A stretch of DNA of 64,000 nucleotides, from positions 11,981,156-12,045,155 of the forward strand of contig JARCOQ010000002.1 of the NCBI GenBank assembly GCA_029207755.1, given 5' to 3'. The notes below the pieces were generated by a model. That model did not search any database, was not told the origin of the DNA, and saw only the letters and a program-made list of their open reading frames with translations. Shown in pieces: positions 1 through 13,621 of this stretch (positions within the stretch are counted from its first letter, which is position 1; the number at the start of each line of letters is the position of its first letter). The position numbers and the translations under genes are program-made. This stretch comes from Chamaea fasciata. Lineage: Eukaryota > Chordata > Aves > Passeriformes > Sylviidae.

Positions 1-436
1 ATGGGGAAAGCAAAAGCCACAGCAACAGACAAAGCAAAACAAGGAATTAACTCACTGCTTCCCATGGGCAGGCAGGTGTTCAGCCATGCCCAGGAGAGCA
101 GGGCCCCATCACACATAATGGTGACTTGGGAAGACACTCCAAATATTCCCCTCCTTCTTCCCGCAACTATATATGCTGAGCATGGTGACATACATTATGG
201 AACACCCCTTTGGACAGGCAAGGTCAGCTATCCTGGCTGTGTCTCCTCACAATTCCCTGTGTACGCCCAGCCCACTCACTGCTGGGGCAGTCTGAGAGGG
301 TGACTATCTGCAAGCACTGCTCAGGGATCACAGCATCATCCCTGGAAATATTGGCAGTTTCCTGCACAAATCCAGAACACAGCCCCATGCAATCTACTGT
401 GAAGAAAATGAGCTCTATCCAGTCAAAACCAGCACA
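1..436 (+). repeat. LTR-like bird repeat, copy 1 (cut by window start)
   Basis: This block is similar along its length to 21005-21431 in the same orientation. Shared landmarks are the 16-base string cttcccatgggcaggc, the vgtgacttgggaagaca-like segment, a TATA-like box before gctgagc, tatcctggctgtg, and a distal part with acaaatccagaac and gccccat. The right end, ccagcaca, ends in CA as an LTR would. The architecture (TATA-like box, GC-richer middle, CA end, no coding) suggests a solo or truncated LTR of an avian endogenous retrovirus. I assign it to an LTR from general recall of passerine repeats, not from a search. The 100-codon open frame from position 1 is a by-product of the repeat and is not a gene. 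Confidence 0.6.
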
Positions 437-3400
437 ATGAATTTCTCAGAATAGCCTATCTGTGCTTATATTTGTCTGTAGCTCTTTATCTGTGTTTTAG
501 CATATCTTAAATTCTTTTCTTATACAAATACGCTTACCATATTCTCTAACTATTTCCAGAAATCAAAGACATCACAGTTGAACTAATTATATTTCAAGAA
601 GAATTTAATTGTATTCTTGGGCTTAGCTTTGCCACCATTTAAGTGGAATTGGTACAGCAGTAGAAAAAAGAGGAGAGAAAAAAATTAAGGCAGCTTACTT
701 AGTAGGCACAATATATTAATGCACTTTTATCATGGACATAACTCCTTATGAAGTCCTTATCTACATTAGCAGATCCATGAGTAAAGCATGATGGAATGCA
801 GCTGATAAAAATCTAAAAGAAAATTAAAATCTGTTTATAAATAGCTATAATTTTTGTTTCCAGACTGTTTAATGCTTATTCATCCGGTAACTCATTAATT
901 TGAAACAAAGCTATAATAAAGAAAAATGACAGGATTTTCACCCAAGTCCTTAAAAGTACTGTTTTTTCTGGGAAGAGTTTTTTTGTTTGTTGTTTTGGGG
1001 TTTGTTTTTTTTTTTTTTTTTTTAAGGAAAGTTTTGCATATATTTTTCAGGTTTCTGAGTTTCTCCTAACTGAAATATTTCTGATTTCTAGCGCAGGGAT
1101 GAATCCAAGAAGGAGAAAACTCAGAGGCCTTGAACAGGACTGAATAATACTTAGCAGGAGAAATATGAGAAAGTATTTAGTAAGTGAAATGCTTTATTTA
1201 CTTAAAGGTAGAAGAACTCCCAAACCTCCTGGAAACTCACCCTTGGATAGCTGCATCTTCCTGTGCTATAAGACAGAATACACGTTCAATACTCATTTCA
1301 CTTGTCCATCTAGCTATTTACATACCACAAAAAATACATACGTGTGGACATATAAAAAAATAGTATGTAAGGTATTAATATCAAGATCTCCTTATGCTTT
1401 TACGCCTTGCCTTGAGTGGTGCTGAACTGGGTTCTTCAGATGCCCCATGGCTGAGTGCCCATTGGCCGTTCTGTCTGAGTTCAACTCCAGGAATGCTGCA
1501 GGAGAAGGAGCTCGCAGCCCCAAGCAGTCCCTGGGAAGAATTGTTGGACTATAGAGCAGCTTTCACCCCTTCCCTGGAAGCAGGGAGGAAGCAGCTGTGC
1601 AAAGAAGTAATAACAAATCTAAGGAGACACAAAGCTCAGGAGAAAGAAAGCGTCAACATCATTATTTCTCCTGCTGTTTTTACCTTGAGAACCATTCTTG
1701 TCATGAAAACATCAAAATGTCACATGGAGAAATTATTTTAACATCCCACCCTCTGATTTTTCCCAGGGAGGATTGTGGCATCACCTTTAAAGACCAGGGG
1801 AACATTAAAAGGGTGATAAGAACATCAGAATAGAGGGGGAGGTTCTAGGTATGACTTTTTAATATGATTTTTTAAACATAAAATTGGTGAGGCTTTTGTA
1901 TACTCGTTGTTCAGTTTAGACTATTGGAGTTGTTACAGTTCATTGGAATAACAGTAAAATCTTTTCCAATATTTCCTGTTTTTCAGTGTAACTAGAATTC
2001 TAAAAATTAAAAATAGTTGATTTATAGTTAGAAAACCTTGGATTTATTTCTTAAACAGTGAAAATTGTGAGAGTATTATCAATTTAACAATGCCAAAGTG
2101 CTCTGTATTCAGAGCTCCAGTGAAAGCTCTGAGGGCTGCCTACAGCGCTGAAACGTTTGGGAGGATAGATGCAGTTACTCTGTGAAGGAGTTTGCTCTGG
2201 CCCATTAAAATAGTTGTGAGAAATATTGTCAGGAGAACACGAATCAAAGCAGTGTTCCAGCTATGGTCCTGGACCTCATGCTTTGATGGTGAAGAAAGGA
2301 GGTTAGTGTTACCACAAATCAAAGGTACTTCATTAACTCCTGCTTTTTATGAGGTTGCTGAGGCAAATTGTACAATATAGTTTTAGACATCATTAACTTT
2401 GTGACCTTAACATTAATGTGTTGATACACAATTCAAATTGCATTAGCGAGCTGAGCAGCCCTACTGTGGAAGTCTATCTTATCTCCCCCTTCTCCCCAAA
2501 GTCATTATAAAAGAACACGTGAAGGCAAGTAGGCTTCATGCAAAACTAAGTTTACCTCTGATTTATACCACACTTTTAATGTTTCCTTCATGCCATAAAA
2601 AAGCATTTGATACAAATTGGTTCAGGCTAGCGTTTCTGAAACATAACAGTACATCTAAAGAGGAGATAATGCAGCCATGGGGAATTACCTTTCATTTTTG
2701 AGTGTAAACTCTTAAGAATAGAGTTACTATATTCAAGAGTTTCAAAGGAAATAATTTGATAGCAGTATGCATTTTAATTGCAATATTCCCATAGAAGTAC
2801 TAATTTTGCAACTTAAATGACCTGCCAGCAGCACTGCAAGGAAAATATAATTATAAGAAAAAATTATTATAACAATGATAGACACACACCTGTTATTTTA
2901 CACTGCCAGGCAACCAGTTTCATTAAAACAAAAGAAAAGCAGCACCAGTGGGAAAAGAGATGAAAAAAAAGGTGGTGTGTTGATGGCTTGAGGCTTGATG
3001 ATCCATTTATAGGTTAGAGCTCTTTATCATGGAAGGGAATGAGTAATTTGGCTAATGCATGGAGGATTTCAATATACTGTGTTCAACTGTTCATGTGCTT
3101 TGAACACATATGTGTCAAGAAAATGCGATTCTTTTGATTTCTTTATAATTTTTGTCCAGATCTTACAGTTTGGATGATAATTTTTCATTGTTTCATGTTT
3201 TCAAAATTTACTCTAGCTTCAATGCAACAGCTTTCTGTTAAGATATGAATGTACAATATTGGCAACTCAAAATCTTCTATCTTTATGAATTTGGGAAGGG
3301 CAAAAGGCAGTAATCAAAGGAGTAGAAATACATAAATACATGTTGTGAAGTCTATCCTTATTACTTCAATATGTAAATAGAGAAGGAAGACATAGGTCAT

Positions 3401-5671
3401 GGTCTGGCAAATTATTTTGTCTTCTAATCTGTTAGATTTGTTTTGGCAAGGCAGGAAACAATAAATAATTGAAGAGAGAAACAACATCATACGAAGAGGA
3501 AGTGTTTTCATTTTGTGAGAATAAAACACATGAGCACATTTTTACTTGTCTTCACCCTACCCATATACTATTTTCTCCTAATTCTTTTAGGAAATAATAA
3601 TAATCATTAAAACATTTTAAAAGTTGTTCTAGAATATAATTTTTGTAATGAAACGAAGTTTTAAAATACTACTGTGGTCAAGTTCGAAGACCAGTGCTGA
3701 TGCCAATTGTAAAGAAGTCAACACAGAGTCCAAGAAATAAAACAGAGTGAACTACAGAAGATGAGACGTGATATACTTTTATAATCTTCCTCTCCCATGA
3801 CTACTTGGGTGTTGGAAGCCATTTCATGATAATAACTTCACTAGATAAAGGAAGGGAATAACATTATCAGAGAATAAACACAATCAGAGGGTTTATATCA
3901 AAGTCTACTGGGGTGCTTTTCTAACCCTTCCTTTAAGAACCTCTTTCAATGAACATTAACTAAAATTAATAATGACTCCTAATATAATGGAAACAGTTAA
4001 AAAATCACATTGGTATAATTTCAAATTTATAGAATAAAGGTGAAGAAAAGATGAAGATTATTATAAAATATATACCTGTCCTCCATGATTCACTAAATGT
4101 TAAATGCTCACCAAACATACAAGCACTCCACATACCAATTCTTGAAAATCTGTGTTCTGGGAAAACCAAACTCGGGGAAACGGTTTAATTAACTAGTGTT
4201 AATTCCTCCCCATGGAAGGAATTGTGTTGCACACCACCCACACAGATCAACCTGAAATGGTTCTCAATCAAAAAGTGACTACTCTACAACCACAGAATCA
4301 GGACACTAATAAGATTTTATGTCTTCAGTTATCACACTTACTACTTGATTTGCTAATCTGAAAACAACCACTTAAATTCTTGACTAAGCACTCAGCTCTT
4401 CTCAGCACACACCACCTGACCCTGAGTTTTTGCTTCTGGCTTAGTCAAGCTATTTTCTCCACCTTGCTTCTCTGACATCTGACATCTTATGATAGGAAAG
4501 TTTCCATAGCAGCCAGTATAAGGCACAATTGAGCCTTGCCATTATATTTGATGGACTTTTTCTTTGGAACTTCGATCCAGACTGCAATATCATTTGTCAG
4601 GAAACTAACCAAGAGATCAAAAAGTGTTTTGGGCATTTGGGATAGATTTGTGCTTTAGCTATCCTCCTCCACCAAAAGGACAAAACTTTAAAAAACCCAG
4701 TAACAAACTAATACCAAACAAAGACAAACAAAACCTCCAAATAAACAAACAACCTTCAAAATATAGAGCACACTAAGTGATTGCTATATATGGCTATAAA
4801 ATCTTTATTTACCAACAACACACCTGTATATGATATTTTTCTAGGCTATGGATGTTTAAGAAAAAAAATACTTAATTCAAAGGCTTGGACGTCATAAACT
4901 TAAGATGCTAAGCCATCTTGATGAGTCTGTAGCTGACTCAGTGAAGGGAAAAAAAAATAAAAGAGGCAAGATATCTGAAAAATAATCCCTCTGCAAAATA
5001 CTGAGAGGAGGAAGGTATCTCCTGCTGTGATATCACCGTCCAAAAAATACAAAATGCACCACCCCAAACAAAACCCCACAAACCATTTCAACCACCTCGA
5101 CAAAATCATCTTGTTCATGGATACAACAATTTGCTTAGAATAATGAGGTAACTGGGTAATAAGCAATTTATTCTGTAAAAGGTATTTGATACCTGGATGA
5201 TTTTGTGATCACGTTAATGTACAGAATGCCGTACATATCACTGGGCATATGCATATGCATGCGTGTGCATACATGTCTCTCACATCTATGAGTTCTTTCC
5301 CCTCTCCCCTACATTAAAAAGTAATAAAAAAATAAATCCTCCAACTCACAGCTCGATCACAAAAATTGGCAAGGCAGAGAAGATAGCAATGAAAGTCTGG
5401 ACTCCATGAAAAAAACCAAAAACACTGGTATAAAGATGAGACATTGCCTTGACTGCCTGTATTTTTTTTCCTCCTAGGCTCACAAAAGCAGTTTCTCCAC
5501 AGATTACCCTCAAGTTTATTACCCATACAAAGTTTCCTTACAGATCATCTGAGCAATTCATCTTCTGCATGAATATACCAAACTAAAATATAACTCGTGA
5601 TGAGTCTTATGCTGCAGGAATCAAATTTACTCAAGAAATCTATTTCCCTGAAGCAAAAGTCACAGAGCCAA
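437..5671. other. Unique AT-rich non-coding sequence
   Basis: No gene, RNA or recognisable transposon is visible. Open frames are short and low in coding character. There is a T19 run at 1005-1023 and a slightly GC-richer patch around 1390-1640 of unknown nature. A block at about 2385-2480, with ATTA-type motifs and little homopolymer, looks evolutionarily constrained by eye only. At 5248-5275 a purine/pyrimidine-alternating patch (catatgcatatgcatgcg) stands out. Confidence 0.5.
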
Positions 5672-6162
5672 CCACAGAATTTTTAGGGTGGGAAGTGAGC
5701 TCCAGAGCTCTTGCTCAAGCAGGGCATTCTAGAGTTTGCTACTCAGAATTGTGTTCTGATGGCTTTTGAATATCTTCAGAGGATGAGACTCCACACCCTC
5801 TCTGGGCAATCTGTTCCAGTGTTCTATCACCCTCAAAATAAACTTCTTCCTCATTTTCAGGTGGACCTTTCCATGTTCCAGATTTTACCCATTGCTTCTC
5901 ATTCTCCTGTTGCTGGGCACCACTGAGCAGAGCCTGGCTCCAGCCTCTTGGCACCTCCCTTCTGATACTTACAGACATTAAATCCCCTCTCAGTCACCTT
6001 TTCTTGAGGCTCAACCATTCTTCTAAGTGAGTTGCTCCAGCTCCTTAATTGTGTTCACAGTCCTCCACTAGATTTGCTCCAGGATCCTCATGTGTCTCTT
6101 CTAGTGAGGAGTCCAGAACTGGACCTATGTAAAGAACTCCTATGGAATTAATCTGAGCACGT
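5672..6162 (-). mobile_element. CR1 LINE fragment, 3' end (minus strand)
   Basis: Read on the minus strand, this is the 3' part of a CR1 non-LTR retrotransposon. On the plus strand it begins with the inverted tail (cacagaat...) and runs through cacaccctctctgggcaa and ctgttccagtgttctatcac. It continues through cttcttcctcattttcaggt, which corresponds to the CR1 aacttcttc segment, to ccagaactggac. The element is 5'-truncated, as nearly all CR1 copies are, and diverged. It carries no intact reverse transcriptase. The antisense frames across it are not genes. Confidence 0.85.
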
Positions 6163-7421
6163 TCTCCAAGCTACAGAGACTACACCACTATTCAGGGTTT
6201 GAACAAAAAAGGAAATTAGGCTGACACCATTGCCTTCAGCTTTTTCCTTTCTTTGAATATCAATAAGTACACTGCTAGAGTCTCATTATTCTCTTGGCAG
6301 GACTTCCACTACCATTTACACATGAATAATTTCTTTTTTATAGACCCAATATTGTTTTGTTCAAAACACATTTATCATTACAGAATGTGATACAGTAGAA
6401 GCAAACTGCAAGCACTTCTCATCAATGCTGTCTTTGCAAAACAATTGCACATGAAAAACAGCCAGTATGTGAACCTGAAAATGCTTGTTTTACAATTCAC
6501 AGCAGTTGTCAGGGGTTTGTCCATGATGACCTTACTTGCTCATGTGGTTGAGTACTGAGTACAGAGAGTATTGTGAGGAAATACTGAAGGTTTGGGTTAA
6601 AGTAATATCTGAAACTGAGAAAAAGTTTCCCCTATTTTAAGTTTGCTATGAGCAGCATTTAATAGATCTTATTAACCAAGAGACATTAATTAATTATTAA
6701 TTAGGAATTGTAATTATTTTCCATAAATCAGAACTTTTGGGGTGGTTTATAAACAATTTCCCAGTTGCATACTCACAACTTTTGTGGAGGACACACACCC
6801 ACCCATACTTTAGCACAACTTTTTGACAGGGGAGATTTAGACACATGCAAACTTGCAGCTGGAACTACATCTGGTTTCAGCCTCGCTTATACTGGTGCAA
6901 GTCCCCCAAATGGGTAAAAGGAAAATAAAAATGGTAGTAGTATCCCAAAGGTACAGATATAGATATTCTGCACACATCCTTGCATGCAACACCATGTTCA
7001 CAGGTTTCTGATGAAAGCAATTCTAAAAACCCTGTAGAACCTTAGGCAGAGTCTAACCACAGCCCCAGTGTGCTCTGTCTCCTATGAGCACTGATAAAAA
7101 TGTTTTATGAGCTAGAAGAGCCACTGTTTTTCCTCACCTGGCCTCTGGCATGTGAAAATTCCATGGTTCTTCTGGCACATTCCCAGTGGGAGTTCTGGAG
7201 TCAGGTTGGTGCTCACTGGAAGCAGCATTCTGCAGGAATACTCCTCTGCAGCTTGGACAAGGAGCATGTGCTGCAAGGGGCACTTCCAAGAGCAGAGCCA
7301 CAGACTGCTCAGCCCACCCACCCGCCCATTCTCACTTCCCCCCACCCAGCACAGTCTGGCTGTTGTTCAAATGCTGAACAAGGAGTGTGCCAAGAGATGT
7401 CCAGCTTCTGCTTGATGGTGC
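6163..7421. other. Unique non-coding sequence
   Basis: AT-rich DNA with nothing recognised up to about 7080. A more GC-rich patch at 7100-7420 contains overlapping open frames on both strands (up to 109 codons), but they have no recognisable domain. The patch directly abuts a CR1 tail. I see no splice or coding signature that would make it a gene. Confidence 0.5.
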
Positions 7422-7683
7422 CAAACTAGAGAACAAGAGATAAAGGGAAGAAACGGATACACAGGAAGTTCCACCTGAGTATGAGGGAGAACTTCTTCAC
7501 TGTGCAGTGACTAAACACTGGAACAGATTACCCAGAGAGGGTGAGGTGTCTTCCTCACTGCAGATATTCCACAACAGGTGAACCCTCTGCCATGTACTTT
7601 GGGATGACCCTGCTTGAGCAGGGAGGTGGGACCAGATGACCCACTGTGGTCCTCCCAACCTGACTCACTTTGGGATTCTGTGA
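7422..7683 (+). mobile_element. CR1 LINE 3' tail fragment
   Basis: Plus-strand 3' end of a CR1 element. Recognisable pieces in order are cacaggaagttccacctga, gagaacttcttcactgtg, cactggaacagattaccc, gaccctgcttgagcaggg, accagatgacc and the tail gattctgtga. The subfamily differs from the copies at 41.9 and 50.8 kb, which have a gagcaacctggtctagtg tail. The element is heavily 5'-truncated and non-coding. Confidence 0.9.
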
Positions 7684-10600
7684 AAGGATGATTCTTCTTA
7701 TATGAAATTTTGTACATGCCAGCAAGACTTGTTTCCTCACTTTGCTTTGATTTCCTCATCAAGTAACAACCAAAGTGGAATGAGTAAAAATAGCAGGAAG
7801 CATAGAGACAGCATAAGAAAGGAAAGAATAAAGAAGTGAACTAACGAACAACCTACATGAACAATCATACTTTTTCTCAGACTGCACACGTTCCAGGCCT
7901 CTAATTTACTAGAATTTATTTTTAGAGTTTCCTTGGTTGTGAGGATTCACTAGTGGACAAAGTGTTTTAAAATTTTCAATCTCTTGGCATCAGGTGTTGG
8001 CAGTCACAACCAGAGCTGCCATTACCCTTCGTATATTGAGCTGCCTTTTCTCCAGAGGTGACCAAACCTTCAAACAGCGAGGCACCAATCATGATAAAGA
8101 AACCATAGCACAAAGAAATCCCATCCAAAACCTGGTAATGCTGAGTGATGTTCTAGCAATACCCAGAAGAAGCAGTATACATATTGGAGAGAAAGAACCT
8201 GAGCAACTTTGGTCCAGTTCAATACATAAAGAAATCAGCCTTTGGGTCAGGCTCCTAACATAAACCAAAGAAACAGAGTGCCCAGGACCACTAGGGTTTG
8301 CAAAATGTGATATTTATCTAGCCTTATGTGAATGGTGCGCATACAAAGAATACTTGTAGTTTGCACAGTGAAAATGAGAGATTGTTGTTAGTTTACATTA
8401 AGAGCATTTACTGAAACCCCATTTATCATTATTTCTGTGTTAATTTCCCCCACATGTATTCATCTCAACCTGAAATTCATTTAGTTCATGCAGCTGAAAG
8501 CTTGTCTTCTTAAACAACCATTTCTGCAGCCTTCATACACACCAATGGAGCTTCTCAGACAGCCTTTCAGGCAGTTCAAGTCTTTAATGAAATGTTCATA
8601 CACAAGAACTCTGTCACAAAGGCTTTGTGGAGCAGCCATAGAGAACACCCAGTTTTTGAATCTTATAAGAGTTCAGATTTATTTGGAGTGGGGCAGGCAG
8701 AGCACCAGATCCCTGGGGATGTTTGAATTCAGCTATTCAAGTTCTAGATAATTAGACTATCTCACTTCAAAGGCTCAGTAATGTATTCTCAATATCACTG
8801 TAATGTAACACACTACTTAAAAACCAAATTAAATTGAAATCTTGCAAAACAAGATGAAAAACAGCTCATAGAATTTCCATACAAAAATCAGTTTGAAATT
8901 GCTCTCACAGTGACTCCTCCCTTCCCATTAAGGCTAAAACTGGGCATCTTCTATGTCTTAATTCTGAGAAAAATTAAGTTATAGGACTTGAACATCTAGA
9001 CAAGCTACCTTGGCACAGGTTCAATTAGCCTGTTTCAGTGTAGAGGAATTGGGTCTGTGAACTTCTGATAAGTCTATTTAAAAAACATCCTTATATCAAG
9101 TTTAGGTGCACAACTGCCTTTTTTTTCATGTAAGAAAAGGCTCAGAAGGGCAAGAAAGTCTGAGAAGCCGAACATCTTCCCATGCAGATATGATCATCCA
9201 TAAATACTGTCTGCCACCTCAAAGAATTTATAACACTGATATGTAGAGACCAAGGTAATACTGACAGATGAATAATCTTCCTCTTTTTATTAAGAAAAAA
9301 AGAAAAAAAAACCCAGCCCAAAATAGATCATTCCACAGAGGAACAGGTGGTTGACTTTAATCAAGAAAGACCAAGAAACAAACTAAGAAACTTTACAAAT
9401 GAGGAAAGATGCCATCATAACAAGGCAGATTAAAACAGTTTCCTGGGTTTTAGCATCTACATCAAGGCTAAGTAAAATCTTACAAGTGCAGGAAATGAAG
9501 AACTGCCCACCAGTAATGAGAACACAGAAAAACTGGAGGTGCTGGGCATCTGCAGAAAAGCATTTCTGCTTTAACTTGGTATTGTCATAATCACCTTCTG
9601 TAGCCCTCTGTTGACAGTAAATTGAAGGCAGAAAATATGCATAAATGCTCTTTCTAGATCTGCTAGACTGGGAAAAAAGTGAAATTTTGTTAGAGCTTCC
9701 TCATTCTTTCCTTCATCCAGTGAGGAGTATTTTCTGATCAAAATTATGAGATATCAAAAGTTTACAATCCAATATTTAAAACAAAAACAAAACCAAAAAA
9801 ACCCACAACAAACCAAAAAATACTACCATTGAAGTATTACAAAAAGGAAACCAACATTAAGAAAACCAGAATTACAATTTCCAAACAAAACCAAAGATTT
9901 TACACTGATCAAATATTTTGGTTTCTCATTTTGCTGGGAAAACCAGGTTATTTTACTCCTAGTTCAGCCAATGCAAAATAAAATATATACGCATATATGG
10001 ATTTCCATAACTCCTGTGCCAGACTGTCAATGAGACCTTTGCCATCACCTAGAGTGACCATTTATTTCTGAGTGATCTGTAAAATCTTTTAAATGCAGAA
10101 TTTTAGCAAAGTAAGAATGAGAATTCAGTTACAATAGCTTCATTTACTGATGGAAATTTGTGTACTTATTACTTATTAACAGGGGTTGAAGTGCTGTGCA
10201 ACAAATCCCTATTTGTCTGCCCTTTATCAGCCTCTTGCTTGACAAAGCCATTTTTGCTGTGAGGCTCCAAATCCACTCAACATTTCAGTTGCCTTGCAAA
10301 GAAGGGAATTGATAGTTTAAAATGCAGTTTTAGGCTAGTCCTTTAAAAATGTAGAACAAGACTTGTATAGAAACATGGTTTTGAAGGCCAGACCAGTGAT
10401 GGAAACCACAGCCCGGTGATTTCTGGAACTGGGAAGGGTGAAAAGTATGCACACAAGCTCAACTCCATCTCTCTATCAACAAAGATTTACCCAGGCAATG
10501 CACACTAGATTTTCACCTGAAACTTAGGAGGGTTATCCAATGTTCCCCAAGATTTTCTTCCACTTATGGTTTTGAATCACTTGCCGAACCACTGATTCCT

Positions 10601-12457
10601 GGGCCTGGAAGGACTGACTGACTGCTCTTCTTGTAGCCTGAAGCTCTACTGTGTTCCCAACCGAAGCAGAATGCTCCCACACCCACACAGGTGGCTTTTA
10701 CCAATCCTATCTCTATCAATCCTGTTTTCCTATCAGCTGTGCACACTGGCTGGAGATTCACAGACAGTGCATTCAGGAGACAAGTTGACTGTTCATCTTA
10801 ATTCTGTTCATCTTTTCTGTTAAAATAGTGATATGATATGATGACTCAAAGACTGATTGGAACCTGTGGAATCTTCACTGGTATGCTAATGAACAAGAGT
10901 TGTTTGCTTTGCCTTTTTATTTATTTTTTTTTTTTTTATTTTATTTTTTTTTTTTTTCCAAATAAAAAGGATTTTATAACACATTTAGCTATTCTAAGAT
11001 GATTTAATGAAGGAATAATGTTGCATAATATTTTCTCATGCTGAAGAAAGCTCTTAATGCAAATAAGTTCAACAAAAACAATATAGACTCAAAAAAAAAA
11101 AAAAACAACTCCTCTTAGAGAGATAATAAGAGTAGCTGGGGTAAATCACTATCCTGTGATTAGTCCTAAAATGAAATATTCTCTTTTATTGTTTTATTAG
11201 TTTTGAAACATTCCATCGAAGATAGAAACTGTAATAGATACTTCTTTTTTGTGAGAACATTTACTGTAAGGGCTCTTTTTAAATCCAGGATTATGAAGAT
11301 ACTTACCAAACACTGCACTGTTAGAAAATATTTCAGCTATCTGATGGAATGAACCAGTGCCACATTGCCTGGAAATCACAGTTCTGAACTGCAATAATAT
11401 TACGTGGTCAGATTAATTAAATTACTTAGGAATTACAAACATACTAAACTGTTTATTAGATTAGGTTTTAAAGCCCAGATCACTAGGGAAACAATTCAGA
11501 TGACATTTTTATTAGGTAATAAAGCAAAGATTACTGACATTTTGCAAAGGATATGTTAGGTTATTTTAACTGAATTTACCACATTTTTTGTCATTCTGAT
11601 TGAGTTAGTTATAGCTCTTAATATTAGATACTTACCAATGTAATTACCCATTGTGATGTCTGACACATTTTTGTTGGTGGTGGTTTTAATTTCACCTGAG
11701 AAGGAATGCACTGAAGGCACAAATAAGATTAAAATTAGAGAAGCAATATATCACTAGGATTTATTTCCTAAAAAAACCAGCCTCAAGTGGGCAAGTGAAT
11801 GAAGCAACTAAACACATTACTGAATTAAGCAGATCATGCCTTAAATCTTTGTGTAGTTCTTTGTTCACAGAAATGTACATTTTCAGATTAATACCATGAA
11901 ACAAAAAGCATATTAAAAAAACCCAAACAAACCCATAAAGGATCACTTACAAAGCACATTTTTACTTTTGGAATAAGTACAAAACTATAAAAAATAGCTG
12001 CAGAATAAGTCAGACATTTAGTTTTCCAGAAATTAGGTATTTTATATTACATAGGAGTTAAAAACACAGAATATTAAACCCATTCTTTTTCTGAGTTTGT
12101 ATTCAATTCTGCAAAGCCACAGAACACACAGGATAATGTTTTTAAAGTTCTGGAAATCACTGAGTGGAAATTAGAAGTAAAATAAATTATGGTGTTTCTT
12201 CTGTGATCTTTTCAGTTTGACATTTAGAAAATGTGATGCATATATGCAAGACAAATCTGAAAGAAGGAATACCATGTGAATGGTTCTGAGACATTTTTTT
12301 GTTCAACTAATCCCCAGGAACTTCTTATTTCTTTTTTTTTGACGAAAAGTTATTACTTCCAGATGTTGTTGGTATCAAATTAAAACAACACCAAAAATAA
12401 ATATAAATATTGTTTTTAAATAAGGAAAAGGTATTCTAATCATACAGAGACACTAAT
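7684..12457. other. Unique AT-rich non-coding sequence
   Basis: No gene or repeat family identified with confidence. A minus-strand open segment at 8026-8152, bounded by AG/GT-like splice signals, is discussed as a weak exon candidate. Low-complexity tracts include A/C-rich sequence at about 9778-9822, T-rich runs at 10917-10960 and A15-class runs near 11090. A cleaner block at about 10180-10335 looks possibly constrained. All remaining open frames are short and random in appearance. Confidence 0.5.
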
Positions 12458-13010
12458 GGGTGCTCAGCCATGCTGAACATGACCCAGTTTGTGCCAAGGT
12501 GGCCATTGGCACCTGGCCTGTATCAGCAATAATGTGGCAGCAGGACCAGGGAAGGGAAAATCCTGCTGTGCTGGGCACTGATGGCACTACACCTCCAATC
12601 CTGTGCCCAGTTTTGGATCCCTCACTGCAAGAAAGACATTGAGGAAAGAGCTGGGGAAGAGTCTGGAGCACAAATCTGATGAGGGAGGAGCAGCTGAGGG
12701 AGCTAGGGGTGTTCAGCCTGGAGAAAAGGAGGCTTGGGGGGGACTTTATTCTCCACAACTCACTGAGAGGAGGGTGAAGCTAGGTGAGGGGGCAGGCTCT
12801 GCTCCCAGGTAACCAGTGACAGGACAAGGGATATGGTCTCTAATTATGCCAGGGGAGTTCAAGCTGGACATGGGAAATAATTTCTTCATGGAGACAGTTT
12901 TCAAAGTTGGTTATAAGCTGCCCAGGGAGGTGTTGGAGGCATCATCCCTGAAAATGTTCAAGAAGCAATTGGATGTGGCACTTGGTGTTATGGTCTGGTT
13001 GACATGGTGG
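12458..13010 (+). mobile_element. CR1 LINE fragment, left part (interrupted by an LTR)
   Basis: Plus-strand CR1 with recognisable segments: gctgaacatgacccagt, tcactgcaagaaagacattg, gagcagctgagggagct, gtgttcagcctggagaa, ctgctcccaggtaac, aatttcttcatgg and agctgcccagggaggtgttg. It is cut at 13010 by the insertion 13011-13621 and continues at 13622. The element is 5'-truncated. Open frames on both strands across this block are CR1 remnants, not host genes. Confidence 0.9.
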
Positions 13011-13048
13011 TGTTATAAGTGATCACGAGCCAATTCAAAATCCAAAGA

Positions 13049-13054
13049 TTTATT
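13049..13054 (-). promoter_or_regulatory. Polyadenylation signal AATAAA of the solo LTR
   Basis: The plus strand reads tttatt, which is AATAAA on the minus strand. It lies 38 bases before the LTR end at 13011 on that strand, the expected place for an R-region polyadenylation signal followed by a short U5. Confidence 0.7.
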
Positions 13055-13187
13055 TAGCAATTTCAAAAATCTATTTTGAAAGACCATGATAAATCAGGAC
13101 AACATCGATCGAATGCTGGGTGGACCACCTGGCAGCAACAATGGTGCTCTCAGGTATGGCCACAAATTCAGAGTCCCAGGGTAGGAA

Positions 13188-13195
13188 CTTTATAC
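13188..13195 (-). promoter_or_regulatory. TATA box of the solo LTR
   Basis: The plus strand reads ctttatac, so the minus strand reads gtataaag, upstream of the AATAAA signal on the same strand. This placement sets the LTR orientation as minus. Whether it still drives transcription is unknown. Confidence 0.65.
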
Positions 13196-13621
13196 GTTTT
13201 TTCTGCCCTGAGGCAAAAAGCATGACTGAAGGCTAAAAGCACGACTCCCTCAAGTTCCTTCATTCCTAGAGGGATGTTTTGAAAGGATTTCCTGAGGAAT
13301 TGAAAAGAAGTCCAAGAAGAGTCATTGAATCTTCTTTTGGGGCACTTGATGAAGTTTTCTGCTAGATTTTCCATCGTGATTGATATCAGATCCTTGAGTA
13401 GCTGCGAAGATGTGGCCCGCCCCTGATTAATGAGTCATTTTCACGTTATGTCTTCTGTTTAAGTTGCAAATGTTGTGGCGGCACCTCCGAACTAAAAAAA
13501 GACTTTGGAATTCTGGAGATGCCCTCGGACTGTCTCCAAGAATGCAGGTTTTTTAATCCCAATGTATAATTTTCCACATACAAAATTTAATACGGGAATT
13601 TTACACAGTACATCTATTACA

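Larger units (their letters stand above)
13011..13621 (-). mobile_element. Solo LTR (ERV1/gammaretrovirus-like) inserted in CR1
   Basis: A 611-bp insertion splits a CR1 element. On the plus strand it starts tgttataagtgatcac and ends catctattaca, giving the TG...CA ends of an LTR with short imperfect terminal inverted repeats (tgttataag against tgtaatag). It is flanked by a 4-bp direct repeat, gtgg, at 13007-13010 and 13622-13625, which is also where the CR1 sequence rejoins. On the minus strand a TATA box (13188-13195) precedes a polyadenylation signal (13049-13054) by about 140 bases, giving the U3-R-U5 order. A 4-bp duplication is usual for ERV1-class integration. No internal retroviral genes are present, so this is a solo LTR left by LTR-LTR recombination. 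Confidence 0.88.

Noticed and set aside
1..303. 100-codon open frame starting at base 1
   Set aside because: Belongs to an LTR-like repeat whose second copy at 21005 does not keep the frame.
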